Below, piece by piece: positions 35,801-42,500 of a DNA stretch of 64,000 bases. The notes beneath the pieces were generated by a model. The model had not been told where the DNA came from and made no database searches. It saw only the letters and a program-made list of their open reading frames with translations. This stretch comes from UBA8231 sp964512165. Lineage in GTDB: Bacteria; Latescibacterota; UBA2968; UBA8231. The position numbers and the translations under genes are program-made. The stretch covers positions 1 through 64,000 of the forward strand of contig CAZEHQ010000001.1 in NCBI GenBank assembly GCA_964512165.1. The letters are read 5' to 3'. Numbering within the stretch: position 1 is the stretch's first letter; each line of letters opens with the position of its first letter.

Positions 35801-35810
35801 GCACTTCTAG
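29814..35810 (+). CDS. Calx-beta repeat autotransporter (surface protein)
   Basis: The 1998-residue product has a signal peptide ending near ATAQ (residue 29), then a fibronectin-III-like region (about 37-150), eleven Calx-beta repeats of about 117 residues (about 156-1438), each ending in a DND-type calcium-binding turn (LTDNDVxPTSI), then an Ig-like domain (VTPIPAMTLYVGGADGVVDLSD, to about 1520). The last 470 or so residues form an autotransporter beta-barrel ending in RGAMHF. It is expected to insert its own barrel in the outer membrane and display a long, acidic, calcium-dependent stalk, probably for adhesion. AAAGGA precedes the ATG and a strong hairpin follows the stop, so it is monocistronic. 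Confidence 0.92.
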   Translation: MSHSRGFIGRLIPIGLSTLLWTSLPATAQVAGEAERTPEAVTGVRAEIDAEGTGITVSWELSDSDRISSVPVGTGDFTSGGSFAGINGVDDYLIYRQGADDAEPTLVGTVNAGVNTFVDRSFTVGTTYTYSVTATPPAGDNESEPAMADAPVDVGPPPAVTLTVDRTNLGEGDGVAAVTVTATLDRAWAINTPVEVSISDAGTAEHAEGRDYTAESPEPITIPAGETQASTTLSIALNDDNLAEGDTPETIVLEGASAVTAGATVTPVDLEVTGTGLTVTDNDVAPTSIALTVGTSSVDEGAGETGVEVTATLGDGSTALIVDTQVTVSLSGTDEALGPDYSAEELTFTVPAEQTAASATLTLTPNDDNLAGEGDESIEVAGAADGFTVESAAITLTDNDVVPTSISLAVDTASLDEGAGETAINVTATLGDDSTALITDTQVALSLSGTHVDLGPDYEDVEVTVTVAAGATNGSGILPLTPIDDILAGEGDETIEVAGAADGFTVESAAITLTDNDVVPTSISLAVDTASLDEGAGETAINVTATLGDDSTALITDTQVALSLSGTHVDLGPDYEDVEVTVTVAAGATNGSGILPLTPIDDILAGEGDETIEVAGAADGFTVASAMITLTDNDVVPTSITLTVDPGSLDEGAGDTAVEVTATLGDGSTALLTETQVALSLSGTHEVLGADYTAADVTITVAPGATDGSGSVSISVVDDNLAEGEETIEISGAAEGFEVQSTSLGLIDNDVAPTSIALGVDTATLGEDAGETAVEVTATLGDGSTALLTDTQVALSVSGTDETLGSDYEAVEVTITVAAGETAGSGTLTLTPNDDNLAEGDETIEVAGAADGFTVESASIGLTDNDVPPTSISLSVADPASLAEGAGETAIEVTATLGDGSTALLTETAVTVSLSGTDEALGPDYTASDVTITVAPGATSGSGSVAISVVDDNLAEGDETIEVSGAAEGFAVESTMVTLIDDDAAPTSISLAVDTGSLDESAGETAIEVTATLGDGSTALLTETQVTLSLSGTDEALGSDYEASDVTITVAAGATGGSGTLTLTPNDDNLAEGNETIEVAGAADGFTVESASIGITDNDVAPTSIAVTVDTDTFDEGDGETSLTVTATLGDGSTALLTDTEVSLAIAESEDNAATGASVTIAAGETSVSGSLPLTLIEENLVDGDKVILLVGNAAGFNIGDVELTVTDNDIAPTTITLEVDNNTFDEGDGEVSIAVTATLGDGSTALLHHIDIDLAVAASDENAAAGAAVRIQELVTVGSGPLVLTLIEENLVDGDKTIVLTGASDGYDIGDVELTVTDNDIAPTTITLSVDRDRFDEGDGETAVTVTAVLGDGSTALLNDTPIALSLSGTAEDGSDYTASIPAITVAATETSSSGVLTLTPPDELIPEYDETIVVEGSASGFTVESATITLTDNDDEPTVVTPIPAMTLYVGGADGVVDLSDKFRGLDMTFSATSSNPAVATVSVAGSQLTVSAVIEGDASVEVTAMNTIGPDATQAFTVSVITEPNETQIVTDALAAIGRTTLSSVSTAIGTRFSSRPSLKVNLAGHSLLDEGAAAHLGVGTLGLQNEMRYAMGSRNEMSWQQALRSTSFAVPMGESGGGSDPNLPNWTIWGLGDYNTFEGTPDYGSHSGTVTSVYLGADKRVASSAQVGATVSYSMGETDYDFEGEGASGSGALTTVLTSVYPYLRVAPSKGVDIWAIGGLGVGTVENERGVSGTTEEGDLAMALAILGARRSLGNMGGLDVALRGDAGTVNLSTAEAEGVIADQAVAAQRFRLGVEGAHTFQMSSCAKVTPYGELSGRFDGGDGQTGGGLEAAGGFRYECPRSRFRLEARGRVLALNSAYSETGGSVMASYSPGADGLGLSMALTPSWGASGGGAQALLRDDAFRTIGHLGSTRDAWSMDAQVGYGMRLQPVPGVVTPFALLGPAGAGSQMRLGVRFEGLRGTAFEVMDLDVSAGRIDRRQAENRVDVRGAMHF
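30945..31683 (+). repeat. Exact 351-bp tandem duplication within the Calx-beta region
   Basis: Every base from 30945 to 31332 that I compared matches the base 351 positions later (31296-31683), so about 2.1 identical copies of a 117-codon unit lie in tandem. Neighbouring repeats of the same family differ at many positions. Identity breaks at GTCGAA versus GTCGCG near 31683. Confidence 0.9.
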
Positions 35811-35837
35811 AGGACGCGCGCGCGCCGTTCAACACCA

Positions 35838-35886
35838 GAAAAACCCTCGAGGGAGAGCGTCACTGTCCCTCGAGGGTTTTTCTTTC
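35838..35886 (+). terminator. Rho-independent terminator after the autotransporter gene
   Basis: A perfect 17-bp inverted repeat (35838-35854 and 35866-35882, arm GAAAAACCCTCGAGGGA) encloses an 11-base loop. The A-rich start and T-rich end of the stem make it able to work on both strands, ending the autotransporter transcript and possibly the L7Ae-like gene transcript from the other side. Confidence 0.9.
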
Positions 35887-35929
35887 TCACGAGCCTCATC
35901 ATGGACGGCTCGCTCTGCTCCATACCAGC

Positions 35930-36262
35930 TTACCGCCCCGGGGCGCCTGCCTCCGGCTCCAGACGGGCGAGAATCCCCGCGGCCATGGAACCCATCCGGA
36001 CCCCCACGACCGATGCATCCTGGCGGCCCATGGCGGCCGTCAAGGGGTCCAGGGAGGGACAGCGGACCACCCGCACCCCCTCTCTTTGCAGGCGGGAGAG
36101 CTCCTTCTGGGTGTTCGCCGATACGGAAGCCGCCAGGAATACCAGGGCGAGATCCCCGGTCCTCCGCACGGCGGACAGTCCCACAACGACGGCCCCCGAA
36201 CGCGCCCCCAGCCCAATCAGGTTGGAGGCCCGGGCAACGACCTGCGAGTCGACCTCGTCCAA
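35930..36262 (-). CDS. L7Ae/YlxQ-like small RNA-binding protein
   Basis: The 110-residue product fits the L7Ae/L30e fold: helix, then NLIGLGARSGAVVVGLSAVRR, LALVFLAASVSANTQKELSRL, VRVVRCPSLDPLTAAMGRQDASVVGVRMGSMAAGIL. Such proteins bind kink-turn RNA; YlxQ-type members are usually encoded between nusA and infB, but not here. The start is TTG at 36262: GGAGGG lies eight bases upstream, inside the tail of the preceding Gfo/Idh gene, and the conserved region follows. A longer ATG frame to 36436 would overlap that gene by 160 bases. It is co-oriented with the Gfo/Idh gene and separated from it by 14 bases. Confidence 0.75.
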   Translation of the reverse strand: MDEVDSQVVARASNLIGLGARSGAVVVGLSAVRRTGDLALVFLAASVSANTQKELSRLQREGVRVVRCPSLDPLTAAMGRQDASVVGVRMGSMAAGILARLEPEAGAPGR

Positions 36263-36276
36263 GCCCTGGAACCCTC

Positions 36277-37293
36277 CTACTTGAAGGCCGGTTTCACCGG
36301 CATGCCGCCCTTGCGCCGGGCCGAGATGTTGGCCGCCTCCAGAACGCCGATAACCCGCGCCGCGGACTCCGGGGTCACCGCGAGGGCGGCACTGCCCTGG
36401 AGGTGACGCCTCACATTCTCGTAATAGGCGTCCCAACTGGAAGCGGGAGGGGTAAGGCGCGTCTCCATCTGGCGGCCATTCACCATCGCCTTCACCAAGT
36501 AGGCGCCGCCGTCCGCCGCTTCGATCGAGCCCCGATCACCGAGGATCCTCCACTTCGGCCGTGACGACATGGCCAGGTTGGAGATCACCAGGTGCGCCAG
36601 GCAACCTCCCTTGAACTTGAGGGTGTACTCGGAGTGGTCCTCGTTCGTATAGTCCTCCCATGCCTCGCACTTCACCTGGTAGCCGCTCACCCAGTCGATG
36701 TCGTCTCTCACCAGTCCCAGTATCCAGTCCGTGAAATGGGCCCCCCAATCATAGATCGCTCCGCCGGAGATCGTCCTGTCCGCCCGCCACCAGTCCGGCT
36801 GTCTGCCGTAGCCTCCGAACCCGGCTTCCAGGCGGAAGACCCGGCCGATGATCTTCTCCTTCTGAATCAACTCGCGCAGAAGCAGGAAGTCCCCGTCCCA
36901 CCGGCGGTTGTGAAAGGTGGAGAGCATCACCCGGTTTCGGTGAGCCGCAGCCAGCATCGCCTTCACCTCCCGGGAGGTAACCGCCATCGGTTTCTCGCAC
37001 ACGGCCCCGACCTTGGCATCGAGAGCCTGCAGGGCCAGCTTTGCGTGGGTGTTGTGGGGCGTGATGATGGCCACGAGGTCGAGGTCGGAGTGGCGCAACA
37101 TGGCTCCAGGACGGGCATAGGTGGCAATCCCCGGAAAGTCCTGCTCCGCCGCCTTGCGGCGCTCGGGGTCCAGATCACAGACGGCGACGGCCGCCATGCC
37201 TGCCTTCTCCATCGAAGAGAGATGGGCGCGGCCCATGTTGAAGGCGCCTCCGTATCCGATTACGCCGCAACGGAAGCCTGTTTTCGATGCCAT
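36277..37293 (-). CDS. Gfo/Idh/MocA family oxidoreductase (1)
   Basis: The 338-residue NAD(P)-dependent oxidoreductase has the N-terminal Rossmann motif VIGYGGAFNMGRAH (11-24), the EKP motif in VCEKPMAVTSREV (Glu100-Pro102) and the C-terminal domain with GGAIYDWGAHFTDWILGL, where the DWGAH/TDW histidine region is typical of the active site. The family oxidises or epimerises sugars, inositols and related polyols; the substrate is unknown. AGGAG lies six bases before the ATG. It is divergent from the GGDEF gene and followed closely by the L7Ae-like gene. Confidence 0.93.
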   Translation of the reverse strand: MASKTGFRCGVIGYGGAFNMGRAHLSSMEKAGMAAVAVCDLDPERRKAAEQDFPGIATYARPGAMLRHSDLDLVAIITPHNTHAKLALQALDAKVGAVCEKPMAVTSREVKAMLAAAHRNRVMLSTFHNRRWDGDFLLLRELIQKEKIIGRVFRLEAGFGGYGRQPDWWRADRTISGGAIYDWGAHFTDWILGLVRDDIDWVSGYQVKCEAWEDYTNEDHSEYTLKFKGGCLAHLVISNLAMSSRPKWRILGDRGSIEAADGGAYLVKAMVNGRQMETRLTPPASSWDAYYENVRRHLQGSAALAVTPESAARVIGVLEAANISARRKGGMPVKPAFK

Positions 37294-37432
37294 CGACTAC
37301 TCCTGTTCTTTTTGAGGAACGGCCAGGCCCACCATTGGTAGGAAGCGGAATCCTCCCGGGGCCGTCAATCGGAGACTCGCCGCGCCGCTCCGACGCAGGT
37401 CCACCCCCTTGCCGTGAGCAGAGGATCACCCC

Positions 37433-38389
37433 TTGACCCTTCTCCCCGGAGCGGCCCGGCTCGACGCCGATCTGGCCGAGGCCCTGCACGAAGACCGCCT
37501 CCACTCCCTTCTGTTGGTCCACATCCGGAACCTGGAAGGGGACGATGACCGAGGATCAGGCCTCCGGATCCTGGCGCCGGCTTCTCCCGGCGCCGCCTAT
37601 CGCCTCGGCGGATCCAACTTCGCCCTGCTCAACCCCTCGGTCGAGCGGGTCTCAAGGCAGCCCCTGCCCGACGGCCTGTGCGGGGGCGGTGTGGTCGTCG
37701 ACCCGGCCTGGCTGACGCCCGGGGAGGAGACAGGGCGCCTCCTCCTGCGTGCCGCTGCGCGGCTCCTGGCCCTCTCCAGGCAGCGGGGCGGGAACCAGAT
37801 CCTCTGGATTCGGGAGGAGGACGCCGGGGCCTCGGACCCTGGCGGAGCAGCCGAAGACATGTTCCGGGACCTGGCCCGGCTCAACGCCTCCAGAGCCCGG
37901 CAACTGGAGATCGACTCCCGTGTGGACCCTCTCACCGGCCTGCACAACCGGAGGGGATTCAACGAGATCTTCGGCCGGATGGTCGCCACCTCGCGACGCT
38001 CCAACCGCCCCCTGGCCCTGCTGTTCCTGGACTGCGACACCCTCAAGGAGATCAACGACGAGGGCGGACACGAGGCCGGGGACCGCTTCATCCTCGCCCT
38101 GGCCAGGGTCCTGCGCAGTGTGGTCCGGCGCTCCGACGTCATCGTCCGCTGGGGTGCGGACGAGTTCGCCGTCGCCCTCGAAGGCGGCGACCCCGGCGAG
38201 GCCAGGGCACTGGCCGAACGCCTGCGCAGCGAGGTGGAGGACCGCACGGAGGGCACGGTCTCCATCGGGATCTACAGCGGCGTGCCGGCCGATGCCGCGG
38301 AAGCCGTGGGCTCGGCGGATGCCGCCATGTACGAGGCCAAGGGGATGGGCAGAAACGTCGTCGTCACCCGCCGCGGGAACCCCGGGTGA
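37433..38389 (+). CDS. Putative diguanylate cyclase with GADEF motif
   Basis: The 318-residue protein has an N-terminal GAF-like region (about 15-150; ILAPASPGAAYRLGGSNFALLNPSVERV) and a GGDEF domain starting DPLTGLHNRRGF (165-176), with LLFLDCDTLKEINDEGGHEAGDRF and the signature written GADEF (241-245). Gly-to-Ala at the second position is unusual, so cyclase activity cannot be assumed; it may be a weak enzyme or a GTP/c-di-GMP sensor. No membrane segment is visible. The start is TTG at 37433 with AGAGGA seven bases upstream. Confidence 0.82.
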   Translation: MTLLPGAARLDADLAEALHEDRLHSLLLVHIRNLEGDDDRGSGLRILAPASPGAAYRLGGSNFALLNPSVERVSRQPLPDGLCGGGVVVDPAWLTPGEETGRLLLRAAARLLALSRQRGGNQILWIREEDAGASDPGGAAEDMFRDLARLNASRARQLEIDSRVDPLTGLHNRRGFNEIFGRMVATSRRSNRPLALLFLDCDTLKEINDEGGHEAGDRFILALARVLRSVVRRSDVIVRWGADEFAVALEGGDPGEARALAERLRSEVEDRTEGTVSIGIYSGVPADAAEAVGSADAAMYEAKGMGRNVVVTRRGNPG

Positions 38390-38419
38390 AGGCGATCGAT
38401 CCGGGGCGGAGCGGCGAGG

Positions 38420-39505
38420 CTACCCGTGGAGCATGGTCACGCAGACCGGCTTCGGGACTCTCGCCCGCACTCCCGTGGGGGTGAGGCCCCCCGAGTCGCC
38501 GTCGATACGGAACACGCTCACGCAGTCGCTCTCGAAATTCGCCGCCAGCAGCCAGCGCGCCGTGGGATCGATGCCCAGGTTCCAGGGCCAGCTTCCCCGG
38601 GCCGGTTCGTGACCGACGATCTCGACGCAGCCGGTGGCCTCGTCCACGGCGAAGACGGCGATGCTGTCATGGCCACGGTTGGAGGTGTAGAGGAAGCGCC
38701 CCGAAGGCAGGATCTTGACGTCGGCGGCGTGGTTGTTTCCGTCAAATCCGGGGGGCAGGGCCGGGACCGTCTGCCGTTCGGTGAGCCGCCCCCTCTCCGG
38801 ATCCCAGTCGAAGACCGAGAGAGTGGTGTCCAGCTCGTTGAGCACGTAGGCCACCGACCGCCGCGGATGAAAGGCTATATGCCTCGGCCCCGCCCCCGGC
38901 GCGGTGGAAGCCGCGGGAGGATCGGCCGGCCTCAGGCCTCCTCCTTCCGTGAGCCCGTAGACCCGAACCTCGTCGGTCCCCAGGTCGGCGGCCAGGGCCC
39001 AGCGCCCGCTGGGGTCCAGAACCATGCAGTGCACGTGCGGTCCCTCCTGGCGCTCCTCGTCGACGCTCGATCCCTCGTGCTGCACCGTCGCCACCGGAGG
39101 GCCGAGGCCGCCGGCCTCGATCGGCAGGACGGCGACGCTGCCGGAGTTGTAGTTGCCGGTCAGCAGGAACCGCCCCTCGCGGTCGAAATCGATGTAGCAT
39201 GGCAGGGCGCCCCCCGAGGGCTGGCGGCCGAGGAAGCTCAGGGCGCCCGTCGAAGGATCTATGTCGAAGGCGCTCACCGCCCCCTGCCCGACGCCGTCGC
39301 ACTCGTCGAGGGCGTTGGCGGCGTAGAGCCGCCGGCCTGCAGCGTCGACGCGCACGAAGAACGGCGTCGGCACCCCCGGGGTCCGGCCCGCCGGCTCCAG
39401 GGAGCCGGAAGCGGGATCGAGGAGGAAGTGGTAGATCCCTTTGGCGGGATCCTCGTTGTAGGTCCCCACGTACACGAGAACCCTGGCGTCTGAATCAACT
39501 GGCAT
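38420..39505 (-). CDS. Lactonase, seven-bladed beta-propeller family
   Basis: The 361-residue product resembles cytosolic 6-phosphogluconolactonase/YbhE-type propellers. Repeated blades read VLVYVGTYNEDPAKGIYHFLLD, YAANALDECDGVGQGAVSAFDID, LLTGNYNSGSVAVLPI, HVHCMVLDPSGRWALAADLGTDEV, RHIAFHPRRSVAYVLNELDTTLSVF and LYTSNRGHDSIAVFAVD. The family hydrolyses sugar lactones such as 6-phosphogluconolactone, a step that fits downstream of sugar dehydrogenases like the Gfo/Idh proteins nearby. GGGGAGG precedes the ATG. It is divergent from the first PhyH gene. Confidence 0.9.
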   Translation of the reverse strand: MPVDSDARVLVYVGTYNEDPAKGIYHFLLDPASGSLEPAGRTPGVPTPFFVRVDAAGRRLYAANALDECDGVGQGAVSAFDIDPSTGALSFLGRQPSGGALPCYIDFDREGRFLLTGNYNSGSVAVLPIEAGGLGPPVATVQHEGSSVDEERQEGPHVHCMVLDPSGRWALAADLGTDEVRVYGLTEGGGLRPADPPAASTAPGAGPRHIAFHPRRSVAYVLNELDTTLSVFDWDPERGRLTERQTVPALPPGFDGNNHAADVKILPSGRFLYTSNRGHDSIAVFAVDEATGCVEIVGHEPARGSWPWNLGIDPTARWLLAANFESDCVSVFRIDGDSGGLTPTGVRARVPKPVCVTMLHG

Positions 39506-39663
39506 CGTCTGTCCTCCCCTCGAGTCTCCGACCGGCGTCTTGCGTCCTCACGGACCGGCGGCGCACCTTTGGAGTGCTGCATCGGCCGCTCCGGTACCGT
39601 GAGCGGGCCTCGAATCAACACCGCCTGCCCTGCAAGGGTCAACTTCACAACCGGAAGGATGTC

Positions 39664-40500
39664 ATGCCCAGAGCCCTGAGTGACGCGGCCGTCGAGCAGT
39701 ACCACCGCGACGGGTACTACTTCCCCGTGCAGGTCCTGGAGACGGCAGGAGTCGCCGAGAATCGGGCCCGCCTGGAGGCCTTCGAGGCCTCCCAGGGCGA
39801 GCCGATCTCCGGAGCTCAGCGGAGCAAATCCCACCTGCTCTTCCGCTGGGTCGACGACCTGATGCGGCTGCCGGCCATCCTCGATGCCGTGGAGGATCTG
39901 ATCGGACCGGACCTGCTGTGCTGGAACACCCTCTTCTGGATCAAGGAGTCCGGCAGCGAGAGCTTCGTCTCCTGGCACCAGGATCTGCGCTACTGGGGCC
40001 TGGACACGAACGACCTGGTCACCGTCTGGCTGGCCCTGTCGCCGGCCACCCTGGAGAGCGGGTGCATGCGCGTGCTGCCGGGCAGCCACCGCGGCGACAT
40101 GATGCAACACAAGGACGAGTACAAGCCCGACAACCTGCTCACCCGGGGACAGGAGATCGCCGTCGAGGTGGACGAGGCCCGGACCGTGGCCATGCCCCTG
40201 GAGGCGGGCCAAGTGTCGCTGCACAACGTGCGGCTCGCCCACGCCTCGGGCCCCAACCGCTCGCCGGACCGGCGCATCGGCCTGTCCCTGCACTACATGC
40301 CCGCGAGCACCCGCCAGATGGTGGGCGAGTGGGACAGCGCCGCCCTGGTGCGGGGGGAGGACCGGCACGGCCACTTCACCCATGCGCCGAGGCCCGCCAA
40401 GGACTTCGACCCGGTGGCCGTCGAGTTCCACGAGCGCGCCACGGCGGCGGTGCGCAGGGTCCTCTTCGAGGGGGCGGAGAAGGTCCGGCCCACGATCTGA
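39664..40500 (+). CDS. PhyH-family Fe(II)/2-oxoglutarate dioxygenase (1), canonical HxD
   Basis: The 278-residue product is a phytanoyl-CoA-dioxygenase-like protein. It has an intact metal triad: SWHQD (His105, Asp107) and LAHASGPNRS (His193), with the 2-oxoglutarate-binding Arg near 203-204 (RRIGLSLHYMP). The VWLALSPATLESGCMRVLPGSH core is typical. It is therefore a plausible hydroxylase of unknown substrate. GGAAGGA precedes the ATG at 39664; a longer frame upstream lacks family similarity. Of the five PhyH members in the window, this is the only one with the standard carboxylate. Confidence 0.92.
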   Translation: MPRALSDAAVEQYHRDGYYFPVQVLETAGVAENRARLEAFEASQGEPISGAQRSKSHLLFRWVDDLMRLPAILDAVEDLIGPDLLCWNTLFWIKESGSESFVSWHQDLRYWGLDTNDLVTVWLALSPATLESGCMRVLPGSHRGDMMQHKDEYKPDNLLTRGQEIAVEVDEARTVAMPLEAGQVSLHNVRLAHASGPNRSPDRRIGLSLHYMPASTRQMVGEWDSAALVRGEDRHGHFTHAPRPAKDFDPVAVEFHERATAAVRRVLFEGAEKVRPTI

Positions 40501-40521
40501 GGGCGCCCATCCGCCCGTGGG

Positions 40522-41397
40522 TCAGCCCACGCGGACGGTGCCGTCCTCGTCGACGGTGAGGAATACCTGGTCGGTGCCCGGCGCCGACGCCGGGCCGTAC
40601 ATGACCGCCCGTTCCACGTCCGACATCCCCTCCACCAGCTCTTCCCCCCAGTGGATCTGCGGTGGCGCGAGCTGGGCGGAGCGGCCCGTGCGCGTGGCGG
40701 TGCGTCCGGCGTACTTGAACAGCACCGACCGGCGGTCGTGGCCGGCCCGCCACGGCAGGGTGCCGTGGGTCTGGGCGCCGTCCATGAAGAACAGGACGTC
40801 TCCCGCCTTCACCTCGGGCTGCTTCACCAACCCCATGTCGTCGTCCGCGGTGCGTACCCCGGGGGGCATGGGGAACCCCGCCTTGTGGCTCCCCGGCACG
40901 CAGGCGAAGCCGCCGTCGCCGGGACCGGCGTCGGCCAGGTTCCAGGCCACGGTCACGCCGGCGCAGTAGCCCCGGCCGCCTTGGTGATGGTAGGCGACGT
41001 AGGGCCGGTGCGGCTCCCCGGCGCCGTGCATGACCATGCCCGCCGTTCCCTGGACGCCGCCGATGTAGTGGGGCCCGTGGTCGAAGCGGAAACCGGGCCC
41101 GCACATCTCGTTGAGGCGGCTCACCACGGCCGGGTGCGCGAGCATGCGGCGGAAGGGCTCGCAGTGCGGCTTCGGCAGGGTGAGCAACTCCTCGTAGTGG
41201 GTGATTCTCACGTGGCCGCTGCCCCGCAGGCGCCGCGATCCCCGCGGGCAGGAGCCCTCCCCACCGTGTTCCACGACGCCCCGATCGTGACAGTCGTCGA
41301 GGGCGGCGTTGGCCGCCGCCAGCTCCTCGGCGGTCAGCACCTGCGGCACCACGAGGTAACCTGTCAGGTCCCAGATGTAGCGCTCTTTCTCGTCCAT
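40522..41397 (-). CDS. PhyH-family protein (2) with HGA in place of HxD
   Basis: The 291-residue product follows the PhyH fold: DLTGYLVVPQVLTAEEL, LNEMCGPGFRFDHGPHYIGG, WNLADAGPGDGGFACVPGSHKAGF, GDVLFFMDGAQTHGTLPW (His211) and RRSVLFKYAGR. The first metal-binding segment reads MVMHGAGEPH, His124-Gly-Ala126, so the expected Asp/Glu two residues after His is Ala. A YHH pair follows at 136-138. It is paralogous to the next gene upstream, 11 bases away, and is probably co-transcribed with it. Catalysis and substrate are unknown. Confidence 0.85.
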   Translation of the reverse strand: MDEKERYIWDLTGYLVVPQVLTAEELAAANAALDDCHDRGVVEHGGEGSCPRGSRRLRGSGHVRITHYEELLTLPKPHCEPFRRMLAHPAVVSRLNEMCGPGFRFDHGPHYIGGVQGTAGMVMHGAGEPHRPYVAYHHQGGRGYCAGVTVAWNLADAGPGDGGFACVPGSHKAGFPMPPGVRTADDDMGLVKQPEVKAGDVLFFMDGAQTHGTLPWRAGHDRRSVLFKYAGRTATRTGRSAQLAPPQIHWGEELVEGMSDVERAVMYGPASAPGTDQVFLTVDEDGTVRVG

Positions 41398-41408
41398 CGG
41401 TCTCTCCC

Positions 41409-42290
41409 TCAACCTCTGTGGACGACGCGCACGCCGGCCCCGTCCGATTCCAGCGTCGGCAGGCTGCCGTGCACGCCGGGGCCGTACAGAACCGCCTGCT
41501 CGGCCTCGGTGAGCTCCTCCGTCCACTCGCCGTAGCGGTCCCGAGGCTGGAAGTGCCGGCCCACAGCCCGTGCGGCGCCGCGCTCGGCGTACTTGTAGAG
41601 AACGGAACGCCGCTCGCCCGCGCCCTTCCACGGCAGGGTCCCGTGGGTGGCTGTCTCGGCGAAGAACAGAACGTCGCCGGCCGCCATGGCCGGCTGCATC
41701 ACCAGGCCCAGGTCGTCCTCGACGGTGCGCACGCCCCGCGGGGTCGGCTCCCGCGACTTGTGGCTGCCGGGCACCACCGCGAAGCCGCCGTCGCCCTCGC
41801 CCACGTCGGTCAGCTGCCAGGCCACGGTGACGCCGCGGCAGGAGATCACCGAGTTCTGGTGGTGGTACCAGTTGGAGGGGCTGAAGGGCTCGCCGGCGCC
41901 GTGCAGGAGGTGGCCCTCGGTGCCGGCCTCGGCGCCGATCAGCAGCGGTCCGTGGTCGAGGCGGAAGCCGCGGCCGCACATCTCGTTGAGCCGCGACACG
42001 ACCACGGGGTGCACCAGAAGGTCCCGGAAGGGCTGGCGGTGGGGCGCCGGCCAGCCGAGCATCCCGCGCAGATCGCGGCGGCCGGAGCCCCCGGTGAGGG
42101 CCGCGGAGCCCCGCGCCAGGCCGCCCCCCTCCACGGGGCGCGCGCGGATGCTGCCGGCGTGATGATCGATGGCCTCGTTGCAGGCCCGCACCTGCCCGGC
42201 GGACAGGGCCCCGCGCACGACCAGGTACCCCTGCAGGTCGAAGTAGTACTTCTCCTCGTCGGGCATGACGTAAGGGCCAGTCTCGCTCAT
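41409..42290 (-). CDS. PhyH-family protein (3) with HGA in place of HxD
   Basis: The 293-residue product is a close paralogue of the downstream gene: DLQGYLVVRGALSAGQV, LNEMCGRGFRLDHGPLLIG, LLHGAGEPFSPSNWYHHQ (His130-Gly-Ala132), TVAWQLTDVGEGDGGFAVVPGSHKS, FFAETATHGTLPW (His216) and RRSVLYKYAE. The carboxylate of the metal site is again Ala. AGGAGGAG lies directly before the ATG at 42290. Its promoter region runs into the poly-C stretch and assembly gap, so what lies upstream cannot be seen. It is divergent from the sulfatase across the gap. Confidence 0.85.
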   Translation of the reverse strand: MSETGPYVMPDEEKYYFDLQGYLVVRGALSAGQVRACNEAIDHHAGSIRARPVEGGGLARGSAALTGGSGRRDLRGMLGWPAPHRQPFRDLLVHPVVVSRLNEMCGRGFRLDHGPLLIGAEAGTEGHLLHGAGEPFSPSNWYHHQNSVISCRGVTVAWQLTDVGEGDGGFAVVPGSHKSREPTPRGVRTVEDDLGLVMQPAMAAGDVLFFAETATHGTLPWKGAGERRSVLYKYAERGAARAVGRHFQPRDRYGEWTEELTEAEQAVLYGPGVHGSLPTLESDGAGVRVVHRG

Positions 42291-42334
42291 CTCCTCCTCC
42301 CGGGTTGCTCGTCTTTCCGGGCGCCAATATGGTA

Positions 42335-42500
42335 CCCCCCCCCCCCCCCCCCCAAAAACCCCCCCCCCCAAAAACCCCCCACCAACCCCCCCGGAAAACC
42401 CCACAACCCGGCCCCCTAGCCCCCAACCCCCCCCGNNNNNNNNNNNNNNNNNNNNNNNNNNNNNNNNNNNNNNNNNNNNNNNNNNNNNNNNNNNNNNNNN
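42335..42500. other. Assembly gap with adjoining low-complexity poly-C artefact
   Basis: Bases 42335-42435 are almost only C and A, in runs of up to about 20 C, and are followed by 65 N (42436-42500). Poly-C here equals poly-G on the other strand, a common low-signal read artefact, and nothing similar occurs elsewhere in the window. The true gap length is unknown. It removes the 5' end of the sulfatase and the divergent promoter region. Confidence 0.9.

Noticed and set aside
42335..42435. C-rich tract that could form an i-motif or G-quadruplex
   Set aside because: It abuts N bases, and its near-homopolymer content fits sequencing artefact better than a genomic feature.
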